Shown here: positions 44,360-54,208 of the stretch, one piece after another
Layout: each line of letters starts with the position of its first letter
How positions within the stretch are numbered: the stretch's first letter is position 1
Source: Aquimarina pacifica
GTDB taxonomy: Bacteria > Bacteroidota > Bacteroidia > Flavobacteriales > Flavobacteriaceae
Assembly: GCF_000520955.1 (NCBI RefSeq)
Contig: NZ_JACC01000006.1
Location: 1 to 64,000, forward strand
Length of the DNA: 64,000 nt
Direction: 5' to 3'
Program-made: the position numbers and the translations under genes
The notes under the pieces: model-generated
The model's database searches: none
What the model saw: only the letters and a program-made list of their open reading frames with translations
Told to the model about the DNA's origin: nothing

Positions 44360-45345
44360 AAAAGACGTCGCTTAAAACCGAAGTATATACCGCAAAAATT
44401 GACACCTTACAAGAAGTTATTGAATTAACAGGGGTAAAAGAACATTGCGGAATTATATCAAAACGATACAAATTCCTTGAGTCTTACGGTATCGGCTTTT
44501 TTTTACATCATCAATTCGAAGGATTATCAATTGCAATATTTGATGTATTACTCAAAAAAGATATACTTCTTCAAGGGAATCTTCCTAAAGATTTCCTTGA
44601 ACTATCATTTCTTATTGATGGTGAATTAATTATAAAAATTGAAGGTATATCAAAGGATTTTATTTACGAAAGTCAGGAATCGTATTTAGTATACCTATCT
44701 GAAATTCGGGGTTCGATTTCCTATCATAAGCGAAAAAGATTAAAGGAAGTCAAAATTAGGATGACCAAAGATTTTATTGAAAGACATCATCTTAATGATG
44801 AATTTAACATTTTAGAAACATTTTGTCTAACAAAACAGGAGCATAATTTCTTAAAACCATTATGCGCCAAAACACAAAACATTCTTTCTGAAATTTTATC
44901 GGATACCCGTCGAGGATTATTAAAACGTCTTTTTTTAGAATCTAAAACGCTCGAATTGATTTCTTTGCAATTAGAAAAACCTACAAAAGCAAAGCCTAAT
45001 ATATCTATTCCTGTCGACAATCTAATAAAAAAACTATATCAGACACAACATATCATTTCTTCTGATTTATCTATCCAATATTCTATACAACAATTGTCTA
45101 AAGAAATTGGTCTCAATGATTTTGTATTAAAAAAAGAATTTAAAAAGCTTTTTGGTAAAACCATTTTCGAGTATGCCATGGGGCTCCGTATGGATAAAGC
45201 AAAACAATTGTTAGATCATAGTAAAAAACCTATTTATGAAATTTCGGAACTGGTCGGATACAAAAACTCAACACACTTTACTGCTGCATTTAAAAAAATA
45301 CAAGGTGTTACTCCAAAAAAATATAGAAACAAAGAAGTCTATTAA
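44341..45345 (+). CDS. AraC-family regulator of siderophore genes
   Basis: 334 residues with a C-terminal double helix-turn-helix (about 235-332: IQQLSKEIGLNDFVLKKEF, MDKAKQLLDHSKKPIYEISELVGYKN, THFTAAFKKIQGVTPKKYR). The N-terminal 200 residues have no cupin signature that I can name. Divergent from the TonB receptor, a standard layout in which the regulator binds the ferric siderophore and activates uptake and synthesis. The direct repeats at its own start and before the decarboxylase are its likely sites. Confidence 0.9.
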   Translation: MDKKRRKKTSLKTEVYTAKIDTLQEVIELTGVKEHCGIISKRYKFLESYGIGFFLHHQFEGLSIAIFDVLLKKDILLQGNLPKDFLELSFLIDGELIIKIEGISKDFIYESQESYLVYLSEIRGSISYHKRKRLKEVKIRMTKDFIERHHLNDEFNILETFCLTKQEHNFLKPLCAKTQNILSEILSDTRRGLLKRLFLESKTLELISLQLEKPTKAKPNISIPVDNLIKKLYQTQHIISSDLSIQYSIQQLSKEIGLNDFVLKKEFKKLFGKTIFEYAMGLRMDKAKQLLDHSKKPIYEISELVGYKNSTHFTAAFKKIQGVTPKKYRNKEVY

Positions 45346-45602
45346 TATTCTTTTTCGCTAGCCACCATCATTTTTCTATACTGAGCTTTTGCTAAGAATT
45401 CCATTTTTCGAAGGTCAAATGTTTTGGTTTTCATGCATGAAATTGCACATGGATTGTTTTTTTTCTTCTATTAATCCAAATGATTTCAAATATCTTAATT
45501 TATGAATACTATTCTCGTAATTACGATCTACATGACTCGACACTCACAACTATTTTTCTGGCCAAATAGGCTAAAGAAATACAATCAAATTGTCTCATAA
45601 TA

Positions 45603-46718
45603 TCATGTTTTTTGAACTGTTACTCGTTTGTTTATTATTGTTCGTTTTTTACTACTTTTATCAAGTAAAAACCAATCTAACAAGAATTTCTGAACTCCTA
45701 ATGTCAATACCATATAAAAGGGTATTAATAAGAGTACACCTGTAACTCCAAACTGTTGATACCCCAAGACTCCCATTCCCCAACAAATGAGCACCCATTG
45801 GATAACATATATAGTAGTAACGTGCTTACTACAATAGTAAAAAAAGGTAATAATTTTATTTTCTTTTATTCTGTTTACAAAAAGATTTACCAACCATAGT
45901 AATACAAGATTAAATCCTGCCAAATACAAGGTTCCTCCCGGACCTAAATGAAAGTAATCTCCAAAATGATATTCAAAACTATAATAACACAATCCACCGC
46001 CCAACAACATCAAAAAGACTCCTGCAATCCCCATTTTATTAAAAAGATACGTTGTGTTATTGCCTTTCTCCTTATACCATCTTCCAAAAAACATCCCGAT
46101 TAGGATAAACGAAAACCAAGGGAATACCGCAAAATAGACATTCCACTCAGCACCCCAAAGAAGATCTAATATATAATCAACACCGATAATTCCTAATCGA
46201 AAGCCATGTACTTCTTTGGCACCAATTACTATGAGTAAAGCGATCACCAGAAGTATATACTTACTCTTCGAAAACCTATTGATAATCCCCATGAATATTA
46301 AAGAAACTCCTGCCAATTGAAGAATATCTCCCGTTCCGAGCATATAGATCATATTGTCAATAGTAACCGGTGTAGTCCATCCATATGCCGCAATAAAGTT
46401 ATCTGGTACTATATCTGCTAAAACTGGCAGTATGAACTTCAAAAAATTCATTAGATACCCTACTCCCAAAATATAAAAGGCTCTTTTTATAGAAAGTGCA
46501 ACACTCTGATTACGTGATACTGTAAATGACACACCCATGGCAATTAAGAACATGGGAGTTCCTTTTCCGATAAAATGAATTAAGGACCCCAACCAGGTTT
46601 CTGATTGTGTATGTATATCACCATATATCCATAATGTGTGTACAACAATTACCATCAACACGCTTATTCCCCTTGCTAAGTCTATTGCTAAGATTCTATT
46701 GCGTTTTATATTCTCCAT
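45603..46718 (-). CDS. Membrane protein of the DUF1624/heparan-acetyltransferase-like family
   Basis: 371 residues with about 10 membrane helices. RNRILAIDLARGISVLMVIVVHTLW and the GKGTPMFLIAMGVSFTVS region are typical of DUF1624/DUF5009-like acyltransferases. It ends the siderophore biosynthesis operon (20 bp after the second synthetase), so acylation of a siderophore precursor at the membrane or export help is plausible. The catalytic His is probably in VVHTLW. Confidence 0.75.
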   Translation of the reverse strand: MENIKRNRILAIDLARGISVLMVIVVHTLWIYGDIHTQSETWLGSLIHFIGKGTPMFLIAMGVSFTVSRNQSVALSIKRAFYILGVGYLMNFLKFILPVLADIVPDNFIAAYGWTTPVTIDNMIYMLGTGDILQLAGVSLIFMGIINRFSKSKYILLVIALLIVIGAKEVHGFRLGIIGVDYILDLLWGAEWNVYFAVFPWFSFILIGMFFGRWYKEKGNNTTYLFNKMGIAGVFLMLLGGGLCYYSFEYHFGDYFHLGPGGTLYLAGFNLVLLWLVNLFVNRIKENKIITFFYYCSKHVTTIYVIQWVLICWGMGVLGYQQFGVTGVLLLIPFYMVLTLGVQKFLLDWFLLDKSSKKRTIINKRVTVQKT

Positions 46719-46737
46719 AAGTCTTTATTGTTAATTT

Positions 46738-49185
46738 TTAATTGCCTTCAACCAGTTCAGGTTGTTTGTTAGTTACTTTCATATTGTTAAACTTTGCAAT
46801 TGGATTTTTTAATGTTCCTTCTAGAATCAAGCTATCGATTGGATCCGACAGATTGAGCATTTGTTGTGTATTTCTAAGCTGTAAACGATTTAGGCAGCAT
46901 CGGTCAAATTCTGGCACAAAGAGATCATACCTTTCGTATTTTGATTGAAATTCGGGATGTTTTAACTGATATGTATGAATATTCTCTGCTACTAATTCCC
47001 AAAACCTGTCCTCTTGATATCCCAAATGTTTTTCTAGTATTGCAGACATAAACCTAAAATAGCAATCGAATACATCTGTAAATAACGCCAGTAATTTCAT
47101 CTTATCCGAAGTTTGGGCATACAAGCGTTTTATTTTATTTGGTATATCTAAATCGGCATCAAAAACAATGATTTCTTCTGTAATATCTTTCATAAGGATT
47201 TTCACAGGAGTCTGATTTTCCATAACCATGATAATATTTTCGCCATGAGGCATAAAAACCAATTCATACGTAAAAAAACAATGTAATAAAGGGCTGAGGT
47301 ACGTATGTAAATACTTGCGCAACCAATCTGTAGTATCAAATGTCGATTTTTTTATTAGTACTGCTAACAACGAGTTATTGTCCTTATCTATGTGCAGAAA
47401 AGCTGCCATGGTCATTAGTTGTTGTCCTTTTTTGATCTTTGAATAGGGACTTTCTCGCCATAATGCAGATAACATTTTGTTATGCGCGTTTGTTTTACCT
47501 AATACTTCATAATAGGTATTCTCGAAACCAACAGTTGCAACTTCGCCAAGCATGGCAAATCCTGTCTTTTTGAGATAGGTATCCTTTTCTAACAATGTGC
47601 TAATCCACTCCGTAATTTCTGGTGTCGTTTGCATATAATAAGGAGAAAGTCCTCTCATAAACCCCATATTCAAAATTGAAAGTGCCGTTTTGGTATACAT
47701 CTTTTCTGGATGCGACATATTATACAACGTACGTATGGATTGTTGCGCAGAAAAATAGTCGTCTCCCTCTCCTAAAAACACAAGCATATTGTCAGCTATA
47801 TCTCCAGCAAACACCTGTGATATTTTATTCTTCCATTGCCATGGATGCACTGGGATAAAAACATAAGACGCTATATCTAACCCTAAAGAGTTAAGCTTAG
47901 CATTAAATTTTGCTATGGTATTAACTCCCAATTCTTTTTTCATTAACGACTTATATCCGTGCTTCTTAGTCGCAGTAAACGTGGTTTTACTTTTATGCCC
48001 TGCCAACCAGAAAATGGTAAAAGGTCTATTGGTTTCAGGGGAGTACCTAATATAGTCCTCACTATTAAAACCAATCCGCCCATTATTAGCAACAAAACAA
48101 GGATGACCTTCGGTCATGGCATGCTCAATCGCCTGAAAAGAACTATTTACCAAGTCTTGAGAACAAAATATTTGATTATTTAACTTATAGGCAGCACTCG
48201 ATAATGTACTCGAAACCTCTTCTAAATAAACTGAAAGTAAATGTTCAGGAATCCCCAATATGTATCTAAACTCGACAATAAACATAAGTGCAGAAATAGC
48301 GCAGATATCTCCGTTTTGTTTTTTTAGAATCGTATTTTCATCAATATCCCAATGATCAAGTGCTCTTTTTTGAGCCACAAACTCATACGTAATACCAGGT
48401 ATATCTGAAATTAAGAAATAACGACTCTTACCCTCAACCTCTCCAATTTTTTTAGGTTTCAAAACCAATTCATGAGCAAATTCACTAATCGCTTTTTTTA
48501 CAAGTGCAATATTTGCTTTTTCCCATACCTCGGGTGTTAAATGATTCACCGTAGATTCGATGTCAGTACTGGTTATATTCGTCATAGATTTTGATTGTGC
48601 TTTCAAAAATCCGTTAGATTCTTGATAATCGCTGAACTCGCAAAAGGCAAGTGCAGCAGTTTTTTCTGGTAACTCAATTTCTTTTTGATACTTGAATCCT
48701 GCCTTCTTATTGAGTTTATGAATTTTGTTATTTCGAATATCTGGTTCTACCACTACTCTATTAATATCGGGCTGCTCAAAAAAATATTCTAGTACGGTAC
48801 TGAACACATTCCAGGTAAATCCGTGTATAATTTTTTGAGGAGGAGCAATCAGAATATGCATCCCATAATCAGTCTCTTTAGTAGTATAGTATGCCGAAAT
48901 CCTATCTTCTGAAGCTTTATATTTTTCCATCAAAAAGATAGGCTCATTTTTATATATTCCTATAAACACCTCATAATTAGGTGTAGCAATGAGTTTTTTG
49001 TATTCTGAACGGACTTCTTCTAATGATTTATTGGTCATGCCCCAATATTGAGCATATGGTTTTGTCACCCAATTATGAATGACTTCTATGTCTTTGTCAA
49101 GATCCAAGCGATGTAAACGGATCTTGCCAAAATCTTTAATCGTTCTTGAAAACACAAGGTTTGATAAGGTTCTTTTTTCGTTCAT
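46738..49185 (-). CDS. GNAT acyltransferase fused to IucA/IucC siderophore synthetase, copy 2
   Basis: 815 residues from the ATG at 49185 (MNEKRTLSNLVF). Residues about 1-195: GNAT/lysine N-acyltransferase of the IucB/DesC kind (HNWVTKPYAQYWGM, APPQKIIHGFTWNVFSTVLEYF, VEPDIRNNKIHKLNKKAGF). Residues about 215-800: NIS synthetase (MTEGHPCFVANNGRIGF, HPWQWKNKI, SIRTLYNMSHPEKMYTKTALS, FMPHGENIIMVMENQTPVKI). It would acylate an N-hydroxydiamine and then form amide bonds with ATP. Paralogue of the next gene, 11 bp apart. A longer frame from TTG overlaps the neighbour and is not needed. Confidence 0.9.
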   Translation of the reverse strand: MNEKRTLSNLVFSRTIKDFGKIRLHRLDLDKDIEVIHNWVTKPYAQYWGMTNKSLEEVRSEYKKLIATPNYEVFIGIYKNEPIFLMEKYKASEDRISAYYTTKETDYGMHILIAPPQKIIHGFTWNVFSTVLEYFFEQPDINRVVVEPDIRNNKIHKLNKKAGFKYQKEIELPEKTAALAFCEFSDYQESNGFLKAQSKSMTNITSTDIESTVNHLTPEVWEKANIALVKKAISEFAHELVLKPKKIGEVEGKSRYFLISDIPGITYEFVAQKRALDHWDIDENTILKKQNGDICAISALMFIVEFRYILGIPEHLLSVYLEEVSSTLSSAAYKLNNQIFCSQDLVNSSFQAIEHAMTEGHPCFVANNGRIGFNSEDYIRYSPETNRPFTIFWLAGHKSKTTFTATKKHGYKSLMKKELGVNTIAKFNAKLNSLGLDIASYVFIPVHPWQWKNKISQVFAGDIADNMLVFLGEGDDYFSAQQSIRTLYNMSHPEKMYTKTALSILNMGFMRGLSPYYMQTTPEITEWISTLLEKDTYLKKTGFAMLGEVATVGFENTYYEVLGKTNAHNKMLSALWRESPYSKIKKGQQLMTMAAFLHIDKDNNSLLAVLIKKSTFDTTDWLRKYLHTYLSPLLHCFFTYELVFMPHGENIIMVMENQTPVKILMKDITEEIIVFDADLDIPNKIKRLYAQTSDKMKLLALFTDVFDCYFRFMSAILEKHLGYQEDRFWELVAENIHTYQLKHPEFQSKYERYDLFVPEFDRCCLNRLQLRNTQQMLNLSDPIDSLILEGTLKNPIAKFNNMKVTNKQPELVEGN

Positions 49186-49196
49186 ATTAATATATA

Positions 49197-51644
49197 TCAA
49201 GAAACTACTTCTACACTATCCTTTTTGAATGCTGCAATAGGATTTTTTAATTTCCCGGCAAATTGCAGTAGCGCAACCGGATCATCTAAATCAATCATTT
49301 GTTTATGATTATTGAGTTGTAGACGATTCAAACACGATAAATGAAAATCAGGAGCAAATAAATCATATTGCTTAAATTTTGATTCTTTTTCTGGGTATCG
49401 ACCTTGATATTCCTGAATATTTTCGGCCACTACTTTCCAAAAAACTTCCTCTTTGACATTAGCATGCGCAACCAAAATATGCGCCATAAACCTAAAGAAA
49501 CCATCAAAAACGTCTGTAAATATTGAAAGTAATTTAACATCTTCGGGAACTGGTGCATACATACGTTTCAGATGATCAGGTAATTCAAATTCTGGATTCA
49601 AAATACAAGCTTCTTCAGTAATATCTTTCATAAAAATGTTTACCGGAATATGATCTTCTAATACCATAATAATATTCTCTCCATGAGGCATAAAGACCAA
49701 ATCAAAATGGTAAAAACAATGTAACAGCGGACTCAGGTAGGCTTTTAAATATTTTTGAAGCCAATGCTCAATAGATATCCCTGATTTCTCAATTATTTTA
49801 GGCAGTAAAGCTTCTCCATTCTGGTCTATATGTAGAAATGCCGCCATAGTCATCGCCTGCTGTTTTTCTGATATGTTTGCCATTGGACTCTCTCGCCAAA
49901 GAGAAGCAAGCATTTTATTATAGTCATTATGTGATCCGAACTCCTCAAAATATGGATTTACATAACTCACTGAGGCGATCTCTCCTAACATTCTAAATCC
50001 TGTTTCTTGTATATACGAATCTGTATATAGTATTTCTTCTAACCAAACTGCCATTTTGGGTGCAGTCCCCAAATAATATAGCGGAAGCCCCCTCATAAAT
50101 CCCATATTAAGAATTGACAATGCCGTTTTTGTATAAAACTTTTTGGGGTTTGTGCTATTAAATAATGTACGTATCGATTGTTGAGCGAGGTATTGATCTG
50201 GGCCATAACCCAAACAAATTAAGTTTCCGGTAGCAATTTCTGGTGAAAAAAGATTTGCCAATTTATTAAACCATTGCCAAGGATGCATAGGTATAAAGAA
50301 GTAATCCTCTGGATCCAAACCTTTATTTTTGATGATCGCATTAAAAGATGATCGTGTTTTGAGATCTAACTCTTGTTCTATCAAAATATCATATGGCAGT
50401 GCATCTGTAGCGGCATATACCGCTCTACTTTTATGACCTGCTAACCATAGTAATGAGAAAGAGTTTCCTGCCTCTGGTGCATACGATCTATAATCACTAC
50501 TATCAAAACCAATGCGCCCATTATTAGCGACAAACCCCGGATGACCTTCGGTCATGGATTGTTCTATAGTCTGAAAATCTGCTGTTACTAGCTCTTTTGC
50601 CGTTGGATTTCCTTTTAAAAATTTAAAAGCACTACCATATAGTGTACTAATAATTTCTTCTAAATATACTGGCATCTGATCATTCTTGATCCCTAATTGT
50701 TTCCTGAATTCTTTAATAAAAAGAACTGCATCTAAAACTACATGCTCATTATTGTCATACTTCTTTATTGAATCATGATCAATCCATAAATGTTGAAGAG
50801 AAAGTGGTTTTGCAATAAATTGATAGTGTATTTCTGTTTGATCTGTTTTTAATATATAACTATTCCAACCATCTTCTAGGTGTTCTAAAACAGTGGGTGT
50901 AATTAGAAGTTCGTGGGTAAATTCGCATATGGCTTTTGCTATTAATCCTGTATTTGCTTTTACCCATACTTCGGGTTGTAAATGAGCGATTGATTGTTGT
51001 GGTGAAACGGCATTGTCTAAAGTATTCATTGCACTTCGTTTGTTAAATTGTGAAATTGAGGTAAGTTGTTTGTATCGTTCTCTATCAAGAAAAGCTAACT
51101 GAGCAGTTTTATTTGGTAATTCTATTACTTTATCCTGTTGAAACCCTATTCGCTGACATAATGCAAACATTTTTTTATTGCGTATATCGGGCTCTACTAA
51201 AATTCTCTTTATAGTTGTATCCTCGAACACAAAATCCATTATCGCAGTAAATAGATACCAGGTAAAATTCGGAATCCTAACCTCTGGAGGTGCAACTATT
51301 ATATGAATCCCGCAATCTCCTTTTAAGCCTTGATATAAAGAGCTAATTATGTCCTGTTGCGGGTCATATCGTTCGAGTACGAAAACAGGTTTTCCTTCGA
51401 ATACTCCTACAAAAACATCATAATGATCGGGCTCCATGAGCATAGCATATTCTTTTCGTACTTCTTGTATACTTGCCCCTTGCATTCCCCAAAAGACTGC
51501 ATAATCCTGATTTACCCATTGGTGTAATAACTCACTATCAGAAGTAATTCGAAAAAGTCGTATTTCTATAGTTCCAAAATCTTTAAAAGATTTTGTATAA
51601 ACATTATTATCTATGGATTGTATATTATTATTAGTACGCTTCAT
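49197..51644 (-). CDS. GNAT acyltransferase fused to IucA/IucC siderophore synthetase, copy 1
   Basis: 815 residues. N-terminal GNAT (HQWVNQDYAVFWGMQ, APPEVRIPNFTWYLFTAIMDF, VEPDIRNKKMFALCQRIGF) and C-terminal NIS synthetase (MTEGHPGFVANNGRIGF, HPWQWFNKL, SIRTLFNSTNPKKFYTKTALS, FMPHGENIIMVLEDHIPVNI). All ATP-binding motifs of the family are kept in both copies. The DesC-DesD-like fusion is what bisucaberin/desferrioxamine pathways need: succinylation of N-hydroxycadaverine, then oligomerisation and cyclisation. Two divergent copies suggest two acyl donors or two condensation steps. Confidence 0.9.
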   Translation of the reverse strand: MKRTNNNIQSIDNNVYTKSFKDFGTIEIRLFRITSDSELLHQWVNQDYAVFWGMQGASIQEVRKEYAMLMEPDHYDVFVGVFEGKPVFVLERYDPQQDIISSLYQGLKGDCGIHIIVAPPEVRIPNFTWYLFTAIMDFVFEDTTIKRILVEPDIRNKKMFALCQRIGFQQDKVIELPNKTAQLAFLDRERYKQLTSISQFNKRSAMNTLDNAVSPQQSIAHLQPEVWVKANTGLIAKAICEFTHELLITPTVLEHLEDGWNSYILKTDQTEIHYQFIAKPLSLQHLWIDHDSIKKYDNNEHVVLDAVLFIKEFRKQLGIKNDQMPVYLEEIISTLYGSAFKFLKGNPTAKELVTADFQTIEQSMTEGHPGFVANNGRIGFDSSDYRSYAPEAGNSFSLLWLAGHKSRAVYAATDALPYDILIEQELDLKTRSSFNAIIKNKGLDPEDYFFIPMHPWQWFNKLANLFSPEIATGNLICLGYGPDQYLAQQSIRTLFNSTNPKKFYTKTALSILNMGFMRGLPLYYLGTAPKMAVWLEEILYTDSYIQETGFRMLGEIASVSYVNPYFEEFGSHNDYNKMLASLWRESPMANISEKQQAMTMAAFLHIDQNGEALLPKIIEKSGISIEHWLQKYLKAYLSPLLHCFYHFDLVFMPHGENIIMVLEDHIPVNIFMKDITEEACILNPEFELPDHLKRMYAPVPEDVKLLSIFTDVFDGFFRFMAHILVAHANVKEEVFWKVVAENIQEYQGRYPEKESKFKQYDLFAPDFHLSCLNRLQLNNHKQMIDLDDPVALLQFAGKLKNPIAAFKKDSVEVVS

Positions 51645-51655
51645 TTAAAATATTC

Positions 51656-52840
51656 TTAGGTTTTTGCTAACGATCCTGAGGTTGTATTTATAGCTATTTT
51701 GAAGATCAAATAGTACAGGAGTATTGTAAGTACAAATCCTGCAAAAGCAATCATAAATGGAATTTGCAATCCATAATTATCAACAAAAAGACCCACAGAA
51801 AAAGAAGACAGTAATACTCCCAAGTTCTGAAAAAAATGAACTTTACTATAATCGACTGCGTATGACTCAGGAGTACTTAACTCAAATACTAAAACATCAA
51901 ATTTTACAACTCCCTGAAAGATTGCCCATCCGTACACAATTCTTCCGATAATTATTGTTGACTCAGTTCCTACTCCTTGTATAAGCAATCCAATACTGCC
52001 CAAAAACAATATAGATATGATTCCTTGATAGGTATTTGTGGTCGTTTTCCTTTTGGTGTTTATCCATAAAGCGAATAATGCTACAAATCCAGGTATTGCA
52101 TATATGGCTCCAGAAACAATCCTAGAATCATAATCCGAAACATACTCCCAATACCTGGAGAAAAAAGGGCGTATTAAAAAATCACTGAAATATAGGATCA
52201 TTGTTATCAACCCTATTTTGAGAATAAATCCTTTCGGAATTATCCTTGTATCTGTTTGAACCGATGATTCTGTTTCTATGGCAATAGGAGTGGTATTGTA
52301 GGCATCACTTTTGATTAAAAACAAGCTCATACCCATCTGTATAAAATCACCTATCGCCATTATCAAAAAGATATAGCTTGCATCAATCATATCTACCGTA
52401 AAACCTCCGATAACGGCTCCCAAAATCCCACCTAAATGAACTACCACAGACAATAGCCCTATCGTATTGGGGTGTTCTTTTTTGGTAATAATTTTTAGAA
52501 TATATGGGTAAACTAAAAGATAACTCCCTTTAAACAAAACCATTACCAATGAAATAATCCAAAAATTAATATACGAGTTCGTTGCATAACAGAACAAGGC
52601 CAATATCCCGGCAATGCATTGTGTATATACAAGGATATTAAGCTCTGCTACTTTTTTGGAAACATAGGCCCAAAACGGAAATGAAATCATTACCATAAAA
52701 CAAATAGCCGCAAAATAATAGCCCACCCAAGCCGGATCGGTAACACCAAAACGGGATTCAAAAAACTGTGGATAAAAGGGATGTAATAAATAATCACTTA
52801 CCACTGCCACTAGTGTCATTATTATTAGAAAATTCTTCAT
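51656..52840 (-). CDS. MFS exporter, siderophore
   Basis: 394 residues with 12 predicted helices (DYLLHPFYPQFFESRFGVTDPAW at the start, WAIFQGVVKFDVLVFELSTPESY near the end). Between the synthetases and the hydroxylase, overlapping the latter by 4 bp, so the natural job is export of the finished siderophore. Confidence 0.85.
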   Translation of the reverse strand: MKNFLIIMTLVAVVSDYLLHPFYPQFFESRFGVTDPAWVGYYFAAICFMVMISFPFWAYVSKKVAELNILVYTQCIAGILALFCYATNSYINFWIISLVMVLFKGSYLLVYPYILKIITKKEHPNTIGLLSVVVHLGGILGAVIGGFTVDMIDASYIFLIMAIGDFIQMGMSLFLIKSDAYNTTPIAIETESSVQTDTRIIPKGFILKIGLITMILYFSDFLIRPFFSRYWEYVSDYDSRIVSGAIYAIPGFVALFALWINTKRKTTTNTYQGIISILFLGSIGLLIQGVGTESTIIIGRIVYGWAIFQGVVKFDVLVFELSTPESYAVDYSKVHFFQNLGVLLSSFSVGLFVDNYGLQIPFMIAFAGFVLTILLYYLIFKIAINTTSGSLAKT

Positions 52841-54207
52841 ACGGTTTGAGTTGGCTCTTGCACTTTAATTTCCTCTTCTTCGGTCACCTCAAATTGTTGA
52901 AAAGCAATTCTTTTTTCTATAGGGTAATAATCTGTCCCAGTTAATTCTTTGATAATATAAGAGTTTCTGTAGCAAGCCATTCCTAGATCAGGAGTAACAA
53001 AACCATGAGTATGTAGCTCTGCATTTTGCACAAAAATATCTGTCCCCTTATGATCAATAGCATAGTTACGATGCACGCTGTACCTTCCCTTTTCATCCCA
53101 GCAAATCTGATCTTCTATTCCATCAATAAACTTAGGTTGTTGGTATTCATACCCTGTGGCTAATACAAGTCCTTCTGTTTGATGTTGATAGTATTTATCT
53201 TGCTCATGCTGATGTATCTCGAGATAGAATTTCTCTAAAGAATTGTCATACGTTGCTTTTTTTAATTCTGAATTTGTTCTAAGATTGATCTTAACTCTAT
53301 TAGTCCTTTGTTTGGTATAGATTAGATCATAAATATTGGCGATCAAATCCTGATTAATCCCTTTGTACAAGTGTTTCTGATTTTTGATTAAATCATCTCT
53401 TTTATTCGAAGGCAGGTCATAGAAATAATCTACATACTCTGGGGAGGTCATTTCTAAAGTAAGCTTCGAATATTCTAAAGGAAAAAACCTTGAAGATCGA
53501 GTGATCCAATTCAATTCGTAGCCCTTTGTATCAATTTCTTGCAGAAGATCATAGAATATTTCTGCCGCACTCTGCCCGCTTCCTAAAACTGTGATTGTTT
53601 TTTTTGATTGTAGTTTTTCTTTATGAGATAGATAAGTCGAAGAATGAATCGCTTTCCCTTTTAGATCTGTACAACACTTTGGTACAAATGGCTGAGTACC
53701 GGTTCCTAAAACTAGTTTCCGCGTTTTATAGATTTTTTGTTCGTTGGTTGCCGTACAATTAGAAAAAACTGTGTAATACTTTTCTTCTTGATTGTATAAA
53801 ATTTGATTCACTTCTGTCTGAAAATGAATATTCGATAATTTCTGTATGGCCCATTGACAATATTGATTATACTCATTTCTTAATACCAGAAAGTTTTCTC
53901 TAATGTAAAATGAATAGATCCGTCCTTGTTCCTTTATATAATTGAGAAAACTAAATGGATTGGTTGGATCTGCCAAGGTTACCAAATCTGCCATAAAAGG
54001 GATTTGTAGTGTTGTATCCTGAAGCATCATACCGGGATGCCACTCAAATGTATCTTTTTTATCAAGAAAAACCCCATCTAATTCGGCAATAGATTCTGTT
54101 AAACATGCCAATCCCAAGTTCATCGGTCCAACACCAATAGCAACAAAGTCGATGATATCTTCTTTATTTATTTTGGAATTTATTTTATCATTTATTTTAC
54201 TATTCAT
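52837..54207 (-). CDS. Lysine/ornithine/diamine N-hydroxylase (SidA/IucD/PvdA family)
   Basis: 456 residues. FAD site FVAIGVGPMNLGLACL, NADPH site TVLGSGQSAAEIFYDLL, and the C-terminal VQNAELHTHGFVTPDLGMAC block are family hallmarks. It N-hydroxylates a primary amine, here probably cadaverine made by the adjacent decarboxylase, giving the hydroxamate precursor. One base separates it from the decarboxylase. Confidence 0.93.
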   Translation of the reverse strand: MNSKINDKINSKINKEDIIDFVAIGVGPMNLGLACLTESIAELDGVFLDKKDTFEWHPGMMLQDTTLQIPFMADLVTLADPTNPFSFLNYIKEQGRIYSFYIRENFLVLRNEYNQYCQWAIQKLSNIHFQTEVNQILYNQEEKYYTVFSNCTATNEQKIYKTRKLVLGTGTQPFVPKCCTDLKGKAIHSSTYLSHKEKLQSKKTITVLGSGQSAAEIFYDLLQEIDTKGYELNWITRSSRFFPLEYSKLTLEMTSPEYVDYFYDLPSNKRDDLIKNQKHLYKGINQDLIANIYDLIYTKQRTNRVKINLRTNSELKKATYDNSLEKFYLEIHQHEQDKYYQHQTEGLVLATGYEYQQPKFIDGIEDQICWDEKGRYSVHRNYAIDHKGTDIFVQNAELHTHGFVTPDLGMACYRNSYIIKELTGTDYYPIEKRIAFQQFEVTEEEEIKVQEPTQTV

Positions 54208-54208
54208 C

